Source: Candidatus Palauibacter denitrificans
Lineage (GTDB): Bacteria; Gemmatimonadota; Gemmatimonadetes; Palauibacterales; Palauibacteraceae
Direction of reading: 5' to 3'
NCBI GenBank assembly: GCA_009841015.1
Contig: VXMQ01000114.1
Location: 1-49,853 of the forward strand
DNA: 49,853 nt
In this document: in pieces, positions 1 to 8,411 of the stretch
How the letters are laid out: each line of letters starts with the position of its first letter
Numbering within the stretch: the first letter of the stretch is position 1
Notes under the pieces: generated by a model
What the model was told of the DNA's origin: nothing
Database searches by the model: none
What the model saw: only the letters and a program-made list of their open reading frames with translations
Position numbers and translations under genes: made by a program

Positions 1-752
1 CGGGCAAGATCCTGAACGCGGCGAGCAACTTCTACAGCCGCGTCGCCGCGGACGCCCCCGAAGGCGAGCAGGAAGAGGCGATCCGCCAGCGCCGTGAGAA
101 CCGGGGCGTGCCCTACCTCTACCTGAAGCCGTCGCGCGGCGCCGTGGTCGGGACCAGCGAGCGGATCGTGATTCCGCACGGCCGGAGCCAGACCGACTGG
201 GAGGTGGAACTGGGCGTCGTCATGGGGCGGGCGGCGAAGTACGTCGCGTCCGAGGATGCTCAGGCGACCGTATTCGGGTACACGGTGACGATCGACGTTT
301 CCGACCGCGGCGGGCGTCCCCCGGGCGGCAACCCCACGCCTTCGGACTGGCTGGTCGAGAAGGGGCACGACACGTTCGCGCCCATGGGCCCGTGGATCGT
401 CCCGAAGGAGTTCTACGGGGACCCGATGGAGATGCTGCGGCAGACGCTGGACGTCGGCGGCGAGCGCATGCAGGAAGCGACGGCGGGGGACATGATCCAC
501 TCGCTCTGGGAGTTGATCGAATACGCCTCCTCGATCGTGACGCTGTTCCCGGGCGACGTGATCAACCTCGGCACCTCCGGCGGGGTCGGCATGGGCGAGG
601 CGCGATTCCTGCAGCCGGGCGACGTCGTCACGGCGACGATCGACGGGATCGGCACGATCGAACTCCCCGTGGTGGAGGGGCCGGAGCCTCTCGGCGACAG
701 GGGCGTCCGGCTGCCGCCTGTGAGCACCTACCGCCGGGATCCCGGCTCATGA
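1..752 (+). CDS. Fumarylacetoacetate hydrolase family protein, 5'-truncated by window edge
   Basis: The reading frame is open from base 3 with no start codon, so the N-terminus lies outside the window. The visible part is the C-terminal catalytic fold of the FAH family: the acidic metal-site motif DWEVELGVVMG, then GYTVTIDVSDR (usual GYTVxND) and KGHDTFAPMGPWIV, then GTSGGVG near the end. FAH members hydrolyse or decarboxylate acylpyruvates and related 2-keto acids using a divalent metal. It is closely similar to the next gene and overlaps its start (ATGA at 749-752), so the two form a tandem pair and probably one transcript. It lacks the five-residue TAVRG insertion of the downstream copy. 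The substrate cannot be read from the sequence. Confidence 0.92.
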   Translation, partial: GKILNAASNFYSRVAADAPEGEQEEAIRQRRENRGVPYLYLKPSRGAVVGTSERIVIPHGRSQTDWEVELGVVMGRAAKYVASEDAQATVFGYTVTIDVSDRGGRPPGGNPTPSDWLVEKGHDTFAPMGPWIVPKEFYGDPMEMLRQTLDVGGERMQEATAGDMIHSLWELIEYASSIVTLFPGDVINLGTSGGVGMGEARFLQPGDVVTATIDGIGTIELPVVEGPEPLGDRGVRLPPVSTYRRDPGS

Positions 753-1894
753 GGGCGCTCCTGGCGGCCGCGGCCCTGGTGTTCTCCGCTCCTCTGGCGG
801 CCCAGGGAGGGCCGGAGATCGAGATCGCGGAACCCTTCAAGGTGGGGACGTTCGAGATCGGCGGCGTGCCGCGCGTCGCCCTCGTGCTGCGGGACGCGCT
901 CATCGTCGACATCGAGGAGGCGAACCGGGACCTCGAGCGGAACCCCGCCTATCCACCCGTCCCTCCGCCGGCCGACATGATCGACCTCATCGGCCGCTAC
1001 GAGTACGGGGTCCGGCTCCGGCTGTACGAGATCGTCAACGACCTCGTGGCGCGGGGCGGGCTGGCCGGGAGCGGCAGAGCCGCCTTCGTTCACGACCTCG
1101 ACGACGTGCGGGTCCTCCCGCCCATCATGTACCCGGGGAAGATCCTGAACGCGGCGGTCAACTTCTACAGCCACGTCAACGAGGCGGGCACCGAGGAGGA
1201 GCGGCGCGAAGCCCGCCGCCAGCGGCGCGAGAACCGCGGCGTGCCCTATCTCTTCCTCAAGCCGACGCGCGGCGCGGTGATCGGCGCGGACGACCGGATC
1301 GTGATCCCCTTCGGCCGGGACCGCACGGACTGGGAGGTGGAACTCGGCGCCGTGATCGGTCGCAGCGCCAAGTACGTGGATGCCCGCGACGCCGAGAACC
1401 ACGTGTTCGGATACACGGTGACGATCGACGTCTCCGACCGCGCCGGGCGGCCGCCCGGCGGCAACCCCATGACGTCGGACTGGTTCGTCGGCAAGGGTCA
1501 CGACACGTTCGCGCCCATGGGTCCGTGGATCGTGCCGAAAGAGTTCTACGGCGACCCGATGGAGATACTGCGCCAGACGCTGGACGTCGGCGAGGAGCGC
1601 ATGCAGGAGGCGACCGCGGGAGACATGATCCACACCCTGTGGGAGCTGATCGAGTACGGATCCTCGATCGCGACGCTGTTCCCCGGGGACGTAGTCAACA
1701 ACGGCACCTCGGGCGGCGTCGGCATGGGCACGGCGGTGCGCGGCGAGACGCGCTTCCTGCAGCCCGGCGAGGTCGTCAGCGCCTCGATCGACGGCATCGG
1801 CACCCTGACGCTCGAGGTGGTGGCCGAGACGGAGCCGCCGGGCGGAACCGGAGCACGGCTCCCGCCCGTGAGGAACTATCGGGGGAACCGCTAG
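749..1894 (+). CDS. Secreted fumarylacetoacetate hydrolase family protein
   Basis: 381 aa. The ATG overlaps the stop of the preceding paralogue. The first 19 residues (MRALLAAAALVFSAPLAAQ) form a clear Sec signal peptide, which is unusual because FAH enzymes normally act in the cytoplasm. An N-terminal domain of about 120 residues precedes the catalytic fold, where DWEVELGAVIG, GYTVTIDVSDR, GKGHDTFAPMGPWIV and GTSGGVG are conserved. The motif usually reading GYTVxND has Ile before Asp, as in the neighbouring copy. Likely role: periplasmic hydrolysis of a beta-keto or acylpyruvate-type compound. Family assignment is firm; the substrate is unknown. Confidence 0.92.
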   Translation: MRALLAAAALVFSAPLAAQGGPEIEIAEPFKVGTFEIGGVPRVALVLRDALIVDIEEANRDLERNPAYPPVPPPADMIDLIGRYEYGVRLRLYEIVNDLVARGGLAGSGRAAFVHDLDDVRVLPPIMYPGKILNAAVNFYSHVNEAGTEEERREARRQRRENRGVPYLFLKPTRGAVIGADDRIVIPFGRDRTDWEVELGAVIGRSAKYVDARDAENHVFGYTVTIDVSDRAGRPPGGNPMTSDWFVGKGHDTFAPMGPWIVPKEFYGDPMEILRQTLDVGEERMQEATAGDMIHTLWELIEYGSSIATLFPGDVVNNGTSGGVGMGTAVRGETRFLQPGEVVSASIDGIGTLTLEVVAETEPPGGTGARLPPVRNYRGNR

Positions 1895-1924
1895 CGTCGT
1901 AGCAACTCCGGCTCAGAGCGGCGG

Positions 1925-3292
1925 ATGACGCCCAGACCCGCGTTGGGGTTGTGGATGTGCACGGCCCTTGTCGTCGGGAGCATGGTGGGCTCGGGCGTCT
2001 TTCTGCTGCCCGCCTCGCTCTCTCCGTACGGGGGGATCAGCATCCTCGGCTGGCTCGTGAGCGCGGGCGGGGCCATGTGCCTGGCGCTCGTGATGGCGCG
2101 GCTGGGCGCGTTGATTCCGAAGGTCGGCGGCCCCTACGCCTTCGCGCGCGAGGGCTTCGGCGATTTCGTCGGATTCTGGGTCGCCTGGGCCTACTGGATC
2201 TCGCTGCTCACGGCCAATGCCGCCCTCGCCGTGGCGACCGTGAGCTATGCCACCGTCTTCTGGCCCACGCTGGGCGCTTCTCCCGTCGCCGGAGGCGTTG
2301 CATCCCTCGTCGCCCTCTGGAGCCTGACGTTCGTGAACGCCTGGGGCGTGCGCGCGGCGGGGCACGTGCAACTCGTCACCACCGTGCTCAAGCTCCTGCC
2401 GCTGGCGGCGATCGGCACCATCGGCTTCCTCTACTTCCAGCCCGAACACTTCCGGCCGTTCAATCCCGCCGGCGGCAGTCCCGTCACCGCGGTTACGGCG
2501 ACGGTGACGCTGACGCTGTGGGCCTTCATGGGACTCGAGGCCGCGACCGTCCCCGCCGCCGACGTGCGGGACCCCGCGCGGACGATCCCGCGGGCCACGA
2601 TCCTCGGCACCGCGGTCGCGGCACTGATCTTCATCATCAGCACCTCCGCCGTGATGGGGATCATCGCGCCGGCGGACCTCGCCGTCTCCACCGCGCCCTT
2701 CGCGGACGCGGCCGGATCGATCTGGGGGGAAGCCGGCCGGCTCGTGATCGGCGCCGGCGCCACGGTCGCCTGTTTCGGCGCGCTCAACGGCTGGATCCTG
2801 CTCTCCGGCCAGCTTCCGCGGGCCGCCGCGCAGGACGGCCTCCTTCCCGCCGCCTTCGCGCGGCTCGGCCCGCGCGGCACGCCGTCCTTCGGACTCATCT
2901 TTGCGGCGAGCGTCGCGACAGTCCTCATCGCGATGAACTATACGCGCGGCCTCGTCCAGGCCTTCACCTTCCTCATCCTGCTCTCCACGCTCGCGACGCT
3001 GCTCGCCTACGTGTTCGCGAGCGCGACCGCGCTGCTCCTCGCCGTGCGCGAGCGCCTCGGCGGGAGGGGCGCCCCGCGGGCGGCGCAGGCCCCGGGAACC
3101 GCGGCCCCCGTGCGGCGGCTGGTCGTGGCCGTCCTCGCCTTCGGGTTTTCCTTCTGGGCCATCGCCGGTGCGGGCCCCGAAATCGTGTTTTGGGGCTTCC
3201 TCCTGCTCGTGGCGGGCGTCCCGGTGTTTGTCGTGATGCGGGCCCGGCGCGGCGGAAGCGGCGAGGCGGGCCGGCAAGCCGGTGGCGGCTGA
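1925..3292 (+). CDS. APC superfamily amino acid/polyamine antiporter, AdiC-like
   Basis: 455 aa, about 12 hydrophobic segments. The first helix carries the substrate-loop motif GSMVGSGVFLLP (residues 18-29), very like the GNMIGSGVFLLP of arginine/agmatine (AdiC) and related basic-amino-acid exchangers. GGPYAFAREGFGDFVGFWVA in helix 3 is also typical of that branch. Expected role: inner-membrane exchange or uptake of an amino acid or polyamine. It lies 30 bp after the FAH pair on the same strand and ends 8 bp before the convergent thioredoxin-like gene. The DDAH-like hydrolase at 3914 is nearby, which suggests but does not prove an arginine-type substrate. Confidence 0.9.
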   Translation: MTPRPALGLWMCTALVVGSMVGSGVFLLPASLSPYGGISILGWLVSAGGAMCLALVMARLGALIPKVGGPYAFAREGFGDFVGFWVAWAYWISLLTANAALAVATVSYATVFWPTLGASPVAGGVASLVALWSLTFVNAWGVRAAGHVQLVTTVLKLLPLAAIGTIGFLYFQPEHFRPFNPAGGSPVTAVTATVTLTLWAFMGLEAATVPAADVRDPARTIPRATILGTAVAALIFIISTSAVMGIIAPADLAVSTAPFADAAGSIWGEAGRLVIGAGATVACFGALNGWILLSGQLPRAAAQDGLLPAAFARLGPRGTPSFGLIFAASVATVLIAMNYTRGLVQAFTFLILLSTLATLLAYVFASATALLLAVRERLGGRGAPRAAQAPGTAAPVRRLVVAVLAFGFSFWAIAGAGPEIVFWGFLLLVAGVPVFVVMRARRGGSGEAGRQAGGG

Positions 3293-3299
3293 CTGCCGC

Positions 3300-3830
3300 T
3301 CAGCCGTCGGCGACCGCGCGTTCGAGGATCCGGAGGAACTCGTCCAGCGCCGTGCGGCCCTTGTCCCGCGCGTAGTAGCGGCGAACCTCGCGATAGCGGT
3401 CCGCAGGGTCCAGCTCCATCCCCTCCGTCATCACCCACTCCTGGATCGGAGCCGGCCGGGGGCCCCACCACCCACGCTCGCGGAACGCCTCGTCGTAGAT
3501 GATGAGGACGGGAATGGACCGGCTCGTCCCGTTCGTCAGGTGGGCGTCCATCACGTCCGGGTTCTCGTCCCGCAGGAGAACGCGCAGCTCGATGTTCCCT
3601 GCGACCTCTGCCAGACGATCGAACGCGGGGAGGGTGTTGATCGCGTCTCCGCACCAGTCCTCGGTGAGCGCGATGACGTTCCACCGGCCGGGGATGGCGC
3701 GGGCGCGTTGCCGGGTCTCCTCGTCCACCACCGCGCGGCGGGCCAGCGCATGCCAGAGTTCGCGGTTCTCCTCCACCGTCTCCAGGTATTCGGAGAAGGT
3801 CGGGGCGCTGCGGAATCGGTTTCGGTTCAA
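3300..3830 (-). CDS. Thioredoxin-like protein (Thioredoxin_9 type)
   Basis: 176 aa. It contains a thioredoxin-fold core with the redox-site remnant TEDWCGDAINTLPAF: one cysteine kept in WCGD, the second cysteine of CxxC replaced. This is typical of the Thioredoxin_9 family, also annotated as bacillithiol/thioredoxin-like. No signal peptide, so probably cytoplasmic. The start is uncertain: the only usable codon near the homologous N-terminus is TTG at 3830, without a strong ribosome-binding site. It is divergent from the DDAH-like gene, with the 83-bp gap carrying both promoters, and convergent with the APC antiporter. Confidence 0.85.
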   Translation of the reverse strand: MNRNRFRSAPTFSEYLETVEENRELWHALARRAVVDEETRQRARAIPGRWNVIALTEDWCGDAINTLPAFDRLAEVAGNIELRVLLRDENPDVMDAHLTNGTSRSIPVLIIYDEAFRERGWWGPRPAPIQEWVMTEGMELDPADRYREVRRYYARDKGRTALDEFLRILERAVADG

Positions 3831-3913
3831 ACTCGGGAACTCTCGCGCTGCGGTCCGTGCCGTGGCGGCGTCGCGGGCAGCGAAGGTACGGGCGCCGCGG
3901 TAGCTTCAGCCAG

Positions 3914-4840
3914 ATGAACGGCCGGCCGCAAACCGAAGCGAGGTTCGGCGTCTCCAGCATGGTGGCGCCGCTTCGGCGCGTGGCGATGCGCCGGCCGGGC
4001 CGGGCGACGCTGGAAGCCGATCCGGCACGCTGGCACTACGCGGGCCCGATCGAGCCCGGCCGACTGCTCCACCAGTACGACGCGTTCGCCGAGCGCGTCG
4101 CGGCCTCCGGCGCGGGGATCGAGTGGATCGGCGGCGCGGAGGACGACGGTCTCGCCGACGCGATGTTCCCCTTCGACCCCTCCTTCATGACGCCCGGCGG
4201 GGCGGTCCTCCTGCGGCCCGGCAAGGAGTTGCGGCAGCCCGAAGTCGCCAGCCACGAGGCGCTCTACCGGCGGCTCGACGTGCCCGTTCTGGGCGCCATC
4301 GAGGCCCCGGGAATCACCGAAGGCGGGGATCTCATGTGGATCGACGAACGCACGCTCGCGGCGGGGCGGGGCTTCCGCACCAACCAGGCGGGCATCGACC
4401 AGCTCCATGCCCTGCTGGCTCCGCTCGGGATCGACGTCCGGGCGTTCGACCTCCCGATGTGGAACGGAAGCGCCGCCTGCCTTCACCTGCTCTCGCTCGT
4501 GAGTCCGCTGGACCGGGACCTGGCGCTCGTCTACCCCCGACTCTTCCCGGTTGCGCTCCACGAATTGATGCGCGAACGCGGCATCCAATGCCTCGAGGCG
4601 GGGGATGAGGAATTCGCAGCTTCTGCGGGCATGAATCTCAACGTCCTCGCGACGGCCCCGCGCCGCTGCATCGCGCTCGACGGGTTTCCGGAGACCGTCC
4701 GCCTGATGAGGGACGCGGGTTGCGATGTCACGGCCTTCAACGGCGACGCGCTCTGCATCCCCTGCGAGGGGGGGGCGACCTGCCTCACGCTCCCCATCCT
4801 CCGCGACGACCGCCCCTCCACGCCGGGAACGAACCCATGA
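3914..4840 (+). CDS. Amidinotransferase-fold hydrolase, dimethylarginine dimethylaminohydrolase/arginine deiminase-like
   Basis: 308 aa. The pentein-fold catalytic residues are present: Glu136 in TEGGD, His191 in SAACLHLLS and Cys290 in GGATCLTLPI close to the C-terminus, as in DDAH, which converts methylated arginines to citrulline plus amine. The length matches DDAH better than full arginine deiminase (about 400 aa). ATG 3914 is chosen because homology begins just after it; an ATG at 3857 in the same frame would add 19 low-complexity residues. The stop overlaps the next ATG (4837-4840), so it is co-translated with the SRPBCC gene. Other pentein activities, such as ornithine/arginine-like deimination, are possible. 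Confidence 0.85.
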   Translation: MNGRPQTEARFGVSSMVAPLRRVAMRRPGRATLEADPARWHYAGPIEPGRLLHQYDAFAERVAASGAGIEWIGGAEDDGLADAMFPFDPSFMTPGGAVLLRPGKELRQPEVASHEALYRRLDVPVLGAIEAPGITEGGDLMWIDERTLAAGRGFRTNQAGIDQLHALLAPLGIDVRAFDLPMWNGSAACLHLLSLVSPLDRDLALVYPRLFPVALHELMRERGIQCLEAGDEEFAASAGMNLNVLATAPRRCIALDGFPETVRLMRDAGCDVTAFNGDALCIPCEGGATCLTLPILRDDRPSTPGTNP

Positions 4841-5376
4841 ATCGCACCCTGAAGCGCATCATCCTCGGCATGCTCGTCTTCATCGCGGGCCTGTTCGCGG
4901 TCGTCTACGGCATCGGGAGTTCCCTGCCCCAGGATCATGTCGCGGTCGTGAGAGCCGGGTTCTCCGCTTCGCCGGAGGAGATCTTCGGGACCATCGCGGA
5001 CTACCGGGCCTACCCCGAATGGCGTCCCTCCGTCGAACGCGTCGAGGAACTCCCGGCCCGCGACGGCAACCCCGCCTGGGTGATGATCGACGTCACGGGT
5101 CCGCTTCCCATGGAGCTGACGGAGAGCGAGCCCCCGAGCCGGCTCGTGACGACGATCCTCTCGGAGGGCATGCCCTTCGGCGGCCGCTGGATCTACGAAA
5201 TCGAACCCGCGGCGGGCGGAGCGACCGTGACGATCACCGAGGAGGGGGAGGTGTACAGCGCCATCTTCCGCTTCGTGAGCCGCTACATCATGGGCCACCA
5301 CGCTTCGGCGTCGCTCTTCCTTAGCGACCTCGGCGCGCGCTTCGGCGAGAACGTCACCGTGGACATCGTGCGTTAG
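4837..5376 (+). CDS. SRPBCC family protein with N-terminal membrane anchor
   Basis: 179 aa. The start overlaps the preceding stop by ATGA. Residues about 7-27 form a single transmembrane helix (LGMLVFIAGLFAVVYGIG). The rest is a START/polyketide-cyclase-like domain with a typical opening VRAGFSASPEEIFGTIADYR and WIYEIEPA. Such domains bind hydrophobic ligands; no specific ligand can be assigned. Coupling with the DDAH-like gene suggests joint expression. Ends 24 bp before the convergent MarC gene. Confidence 0.85.
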   Translation: MNRTLKRIILGMLVFIAGLFAVVYGIGSSLPQDHVAVVRAGFSASPEEIFGTIADYRAYPEWRPSVERVEELPARDGNPAWVMIDVTGPLPMELTESEPPSRLVTTILSEGMPFGGRWIYEIEPAAGGATVTITEEGEVYSAIFRFVSRYIMGHHASASLFLSDLGARFGENVTVDIVR

Positions 5377-5399
5377 CAGAAACCCGTCGGCCGACTCCG

Positions 5400-6017
5400 T
5401 CAGCCGGCGAAGAACTCCCGGATGCCGCTGAGGCACATCTGGCAGCCGATGGCGAGCAGGATCAGGCCCGAGAAACGCTCGAAGATCCGGATCGCCCGGC
5501 CGCTCAGCGCGTGCGAGAGGAAGCTGGCCGCCAGGAGCACCGCGAGCACGCCCAGGGACGCGACGAACACCGCGATGAGCGTGGCGACCGGGATCCCGAT
5601 CAACGCGCCGGCCTCGTCGAGCGCCAGCGTGATCGCGGCGGTGATCGACGCCGGCCCCGCGATCAGCGGCATGACGAGCGGTACCCAGAGATGGTCCTCC
5701 GTCTCGCCCGGATCCCGGCGTACGCCCGTGATCCCGAACCCGGCGCCGCGGAGCATCTCGAGCGCGGCGAGGATGACGACGAGCCCGCCGGCCGTCCGGA
5801 ACGCGGCGAAGCTCACGTCGAAGAGGTCCAGGATGCGCGCGCCGGCAACGGTGGCGACGGTCAGCACGATGAGCACTCCGACCGCGACCTTGACCGCCGC
5901 GCGGCGCAGTTCCGCGCGCGAGGACCCGTCCGTCGCCGCGAAGAAGAAGGGCAACTCGGCGAGCGGGTTCGTGAGCGCGATGAGCGCAATGGAGCCGTAG
6001 AGAATCTGGTCGATCAC
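5400..6017 (-). CDS. MarC family integral membrane protein
   Basis: 205 aa with six predicted transmembrane helices. It shows the family signatures IALTNPLAELPFF near the N-terminus and PLVMPLIAGPASITAAI in the middle. The MarC/YhgN family is widespread; its function is unresolved, despite the historic multiple-antibiotic-resistance name. Divergent from the serine hydrolase at 6137, with about 120 bp between the two starts. Confidence 0.93.
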   Translation of the reverse strand: MIDQILYGSIALIALTNPLAELPFFFAATDGSSRAELRRAAVKVAVGVLIVLTVATVAGARILDLFDVSFAAFRTAGGLVVILAALEMLRGAGFGITGVRRDPGETEDHLWVPLVMPLIAGPASITAAITLALDEAGALIGIPVATLIAVFVASLGVLAVLLAASFLSHALSGRAIRIFERFSGLILLAIGCQMCLSGIREFFAG

Positions 6018-6136
6018 GGGGACACGATATTCCCGCCCGCCCGCGGGCGCGACCTTCGCACCCGTGGCCGAAAACGTGCGAGCCCCGCATGTTGGCAGGG
6101 TTCCAGAAACCTGTCGTCCGGACTCCGGGGGAAGTC

Positions 6137-7588
6137 ATGAAACGCCTCACCTTCGCGGCCATCGCGCTCGCACTCCTCGCACCGGCAACCGCCGCTGCCC
6201 AGCAGGAGCGGTCCTACGATTACTTCGCTCCGCAGCGGGAGATGATCCAGCGCGGCGTCCAGGCCATCCTCCAGTGCAACGGCCTGTTCACGGGAGACCG
6301 GTCTCTGGAGCAGGTCTTCGAGCAGGAACTCGCCTACCTGCGCGACCCGGTCGGGACGGCCGAGGGCGGCGACTACGTCGTGGACTGGGAGAGGAAGGCC
6401 GTCGCCATCGGCGAACCCGGCGCGACCCCGACCATGAGGGCGGCGTTCCGCGAAGGGATCGGGTGCGTGATCCTGTCGCCGGAGCAGACCTTCGACGACA
6501 TCGATGACCTGCCGATTCTGACGACGGCCCGGCCGGAGGGCGCTGCGGCGGGGGCGGCATGGCCGGACGGTGACCTCGTGATGAGCCGCCCGCTCCCGCG
6601 CGGCGTCGATCCGGTGGCCCTCGAGGCCGCGTCCGACTGGACCTTCGACCGCGAATCCCCGGAGCAGGTGACGCTCAGCCTCATCGTCCTCCACGACGGG
6701 GAGATCATCCACGAGCGCTACGCGCCCGGCGTCGACATGTTCACGAAGACCCGCACCTGGTCGACCGCGAAGAGCATCGCTTCGACCCTGATCGGCATGC
6801 TCGTCGACGAGGGGAAGCTGGCGCTCGACGAGCCCCTGCCCTTCGACTGGCTGCCCGAGAACGCGGGCTCGCCGGAGAACGATCCCCGGCGGGAGATCAC
6901 CCTTCGTCACGTGCTCAACATGTCGAGCGGACTCTATCCCGTGGACAGTTGGGGCATGGAGTACGCGACCGGGTCGGGCTTCTCCTATTGGGCCGGGGAG
7001 AGTTCGGTGCACGGCGCCCGCAACCGCTCACTCATGCAGGAACCCGGGACGTTCTGGGACTACGAGAACTACGACACGCTGCTCGGCGTGTACGCGATGA
7101 AGCAGGTGATCGGCGACCCGCAGGCCTACCTCGAGTTCCCGCGGGAACGTCTCCTCGACAAGATCGGGATGCGGAACACGCTCCTCAGCACGGACCGGTT
7201 CGGCGACTTCATCATGAGCAGCCAGATCTACACGACGGCACGGGACCTGGCCCGCTTCGGCCTCCTCTACGCGCAGAACGGGATGTGGAAGGACGAGCGC
7301 CTGATCTCGGAGGAGTGGATCGACTTCGTGCGGACGCCGGCCCCCGCCACGTCGGAGACCGGCAACGAATACGGCGGCCAGTTCTGGCTTGTGCCGGACG
7401 ACCGCACGGACGTACCGAAGGACGCCTACTCCACCGCCGGCAACCGTGGCCAGTTCGTCGTCATCGTGCCTTCACACGACGTGGTCATCGTCCGGCGCGG
7501 GCTCGACTACGGCCGGCAGGGCTTCGACCGCTGGGACATGACGCGAGAGGTCCTGAAGGCGTTCGAACCCGTCGCCACGAACCCCTGA
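6137..7588 (+). CDS. Exported serine hydrolase, class C beta-lactamase/CubicO family
   Basis: 483 aa. ATG 6137 follows a good ribosome-binding site (GGGGGAAG) and opens a signal peptide ending at AAAQQ. A domain of about 120 residues precedes the beta-lactamase fold. Catalytic motifs: S209-T-A-K212 (SxxK) and Y309-E-N311 (YxN). Members act as periplasmic esterases, D-aminopeptidases or amidases; few are true beta-lactamases. No metal motif. The stop codon is followed at once by a repeated junction element and the convergent MBL gene. Confidence 0.9.
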   Translation: MKRLTFAAIALALLAPATAAAQQERSYDYFAPQREMIQRGVQAILQCNGLFTGDRSLEQVFEQELAYLRDPVGTAEGGDYVVDWERKAVAIGEPGATPTMRAAFREGIGCVILSPEQTFDDIDDLPILTTARPEGAAAGAAWPDGDLVMSRPLPRGVDPVALEAASDWTFDRESPEQVTLSLIVLHDGEIIHERYAPGVDMFTKTRTWSTAKSIASTLIGMLVDEGKLALDEPLPFDWLPENAGSPENDPRREITLRHVLNMSSGLYPVDSWGMEYATGSGFSYWAGESSVHGARNRSLMQEPGTFWDYENYDTLLGVYAMKQVIGDPQAYLEFPRERLLDKIGMRNTLLSTDRFGDFIMSSQIYTTARDLARFGLLYAQNGMWKDERLISEEWIDFVRTPAPATSETGNEYGGQFWLVPDDRTDVPKDAYSTAGNRGQFVVIVPSHDVVIVRRGLDYGRQGFDRWDMTREVLKAFEPVATNP

Positions 7589-7613
7589 CGCGGGGTTTCG
7601 CCACGGGCTGCTA
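7586..7613 (+). repeat. Convergent-junction repeat, copy 1
   Basis: The whole space between the convergent serine hydrolase and MBL genes, including both stop codons. Core GCGGGGTTTCGCCACGGGCTGC resembles the junctions at 14741-14766 and 39172-39200. Possibly a transcription-termination or extragenic palindrome-like element; no U-rich tract is seen. Confidence 0.5.
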
Positions 7614-8228
7614 GACCCAGCGGCCGCCGTGGAGTTGGAGGACGAAGGGGTTGGTGTCGCGCTCCAGCGCCACGGTGGTCTCGGGGCCGTGGCCCGGGTA
7701 GAGGCGGGTCTCGGGCGGTAGCGTCAGCACCTGCTTCCGGATGGATTCCATGAGCACGCCGTAGTCCCCGTTCGGGAGATCGGTCCGTCCGATCGACCCG
7801 CGGAAGATCACGTCCCCCACGATCGCCACGGGGTGCGACGTGGAGACGAACATCACGTGCCCCGGCGCGTGGCCGGGCGCGAACACGACCTCGAATTCCG
7901 AGCCGCCGAAGGCGATGTTCGTGCCGGGGACCAGGTCGATGTCGGGCGGCGGCGGCTCCACGCAGGGTACGCCGAAGGCGAGGGCCTGGTTCGCGATGTT
8001 GTCGTAGAGCGGGCGGTCGAGCGGGTGGAGGTAGATGGGCGCCCCCGTCTCCGCCTTCGCCTCCTTGAGGCCGTCGATGTGATCCAGGTGGGCGTGCGTG
8101 ACGAGGAGCGCCGCGATGTCCAGGTCGCGGGCGCGCGCCTCGGCCAGCGCCTCGGGCGTCGCGGCTCCCGGATCGACCAACAGCCCGGTGCGGCCGTCCT
8201 CGCAGACCACGAGCAGCGTGTTCTGCAC
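7611..8228 (-). CDS. MBL-fold metallo-hydrolase, glyoxalase II-like
   Basis: 205 aa counted from GTG 8228. Metal-binding motif THAHLDH (residues 44-50), further ligands in APGHAPGHVMF, IVGDVIF and LYPGHGPET, as in the YcbL/glyoxalase II branch that hydrolyses thioesters such as S-lactoylglutathione. Cytoplasmic. The start is doubtful: the family-typical N-terminal strand (NIEILTFTGGPF) is encoded in frame upstream of the GTG, yet no ATG, GTG or TTG precedes it before the in-frame stop. The true start may be a rare codon after the GAGGGGGAG sequence near 8265. Convergent with the serine hydrolase. Confidence 0.9.
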   Translation of the reverse strand: MQNTLLVVCEDGRTGLLVDPGAATPEALAEARARDLDIAALLVTHAHLDHIDGLKEAKAETGAPIYLHPLDRPLYDNIANQALAFGVPCVEPPPPDIDLVPGTNIAFGGSEFEVVFAPGHAPGHVMFVSTSHPVAIVGDVIFRGSIGRTDLPNGDYGVLMESIRKQVLTLPPETRLYPGHGPETTVALERDTNPFVLQLHGGRWV

Positions 8229-8411
8229 AAACGGTCCGCCCGTGAACGTCAGAATCTCGATGTTCTCCCCCTCGAACTTGCTCGCTTCCGATCCTCCGGC
8301 GGTCCTCCGGCGGGGAGGCGGAGTCTATCCGTGGCGCTGCGGGGCGGCAACGAGTTTTCGGCGTGTCTGCGAGGATTTGCGCGCCGTGAGACGCTCGGCG
8401 ATGATGGCGCG

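Noticed and set aside
1913..3277. Long open frame on the minus strand opposite the APC antiporter
   Set aside because: Arg/Gly/Pro/Glu-rich low-complexity translation with no recognisable domain; it mirrors the GC-biased third positions of the real gene. Many similar long frames occur opposite other genes.
5377..5399. Terminator in the MarC/SRPBCC junction
   Set aside because: Only the 10-bp palindrome GTCGGCCGAC is present; too short and common in GC-rich DNA to call.
6137..7588. True beta-lactamase (antibiotic resistance)
   Set aside because: SxxK and YxN motifs are shared with esterases and D-peptidases; the large N-terminal extension and genome context do not point to beta-lactam hydrolysis.
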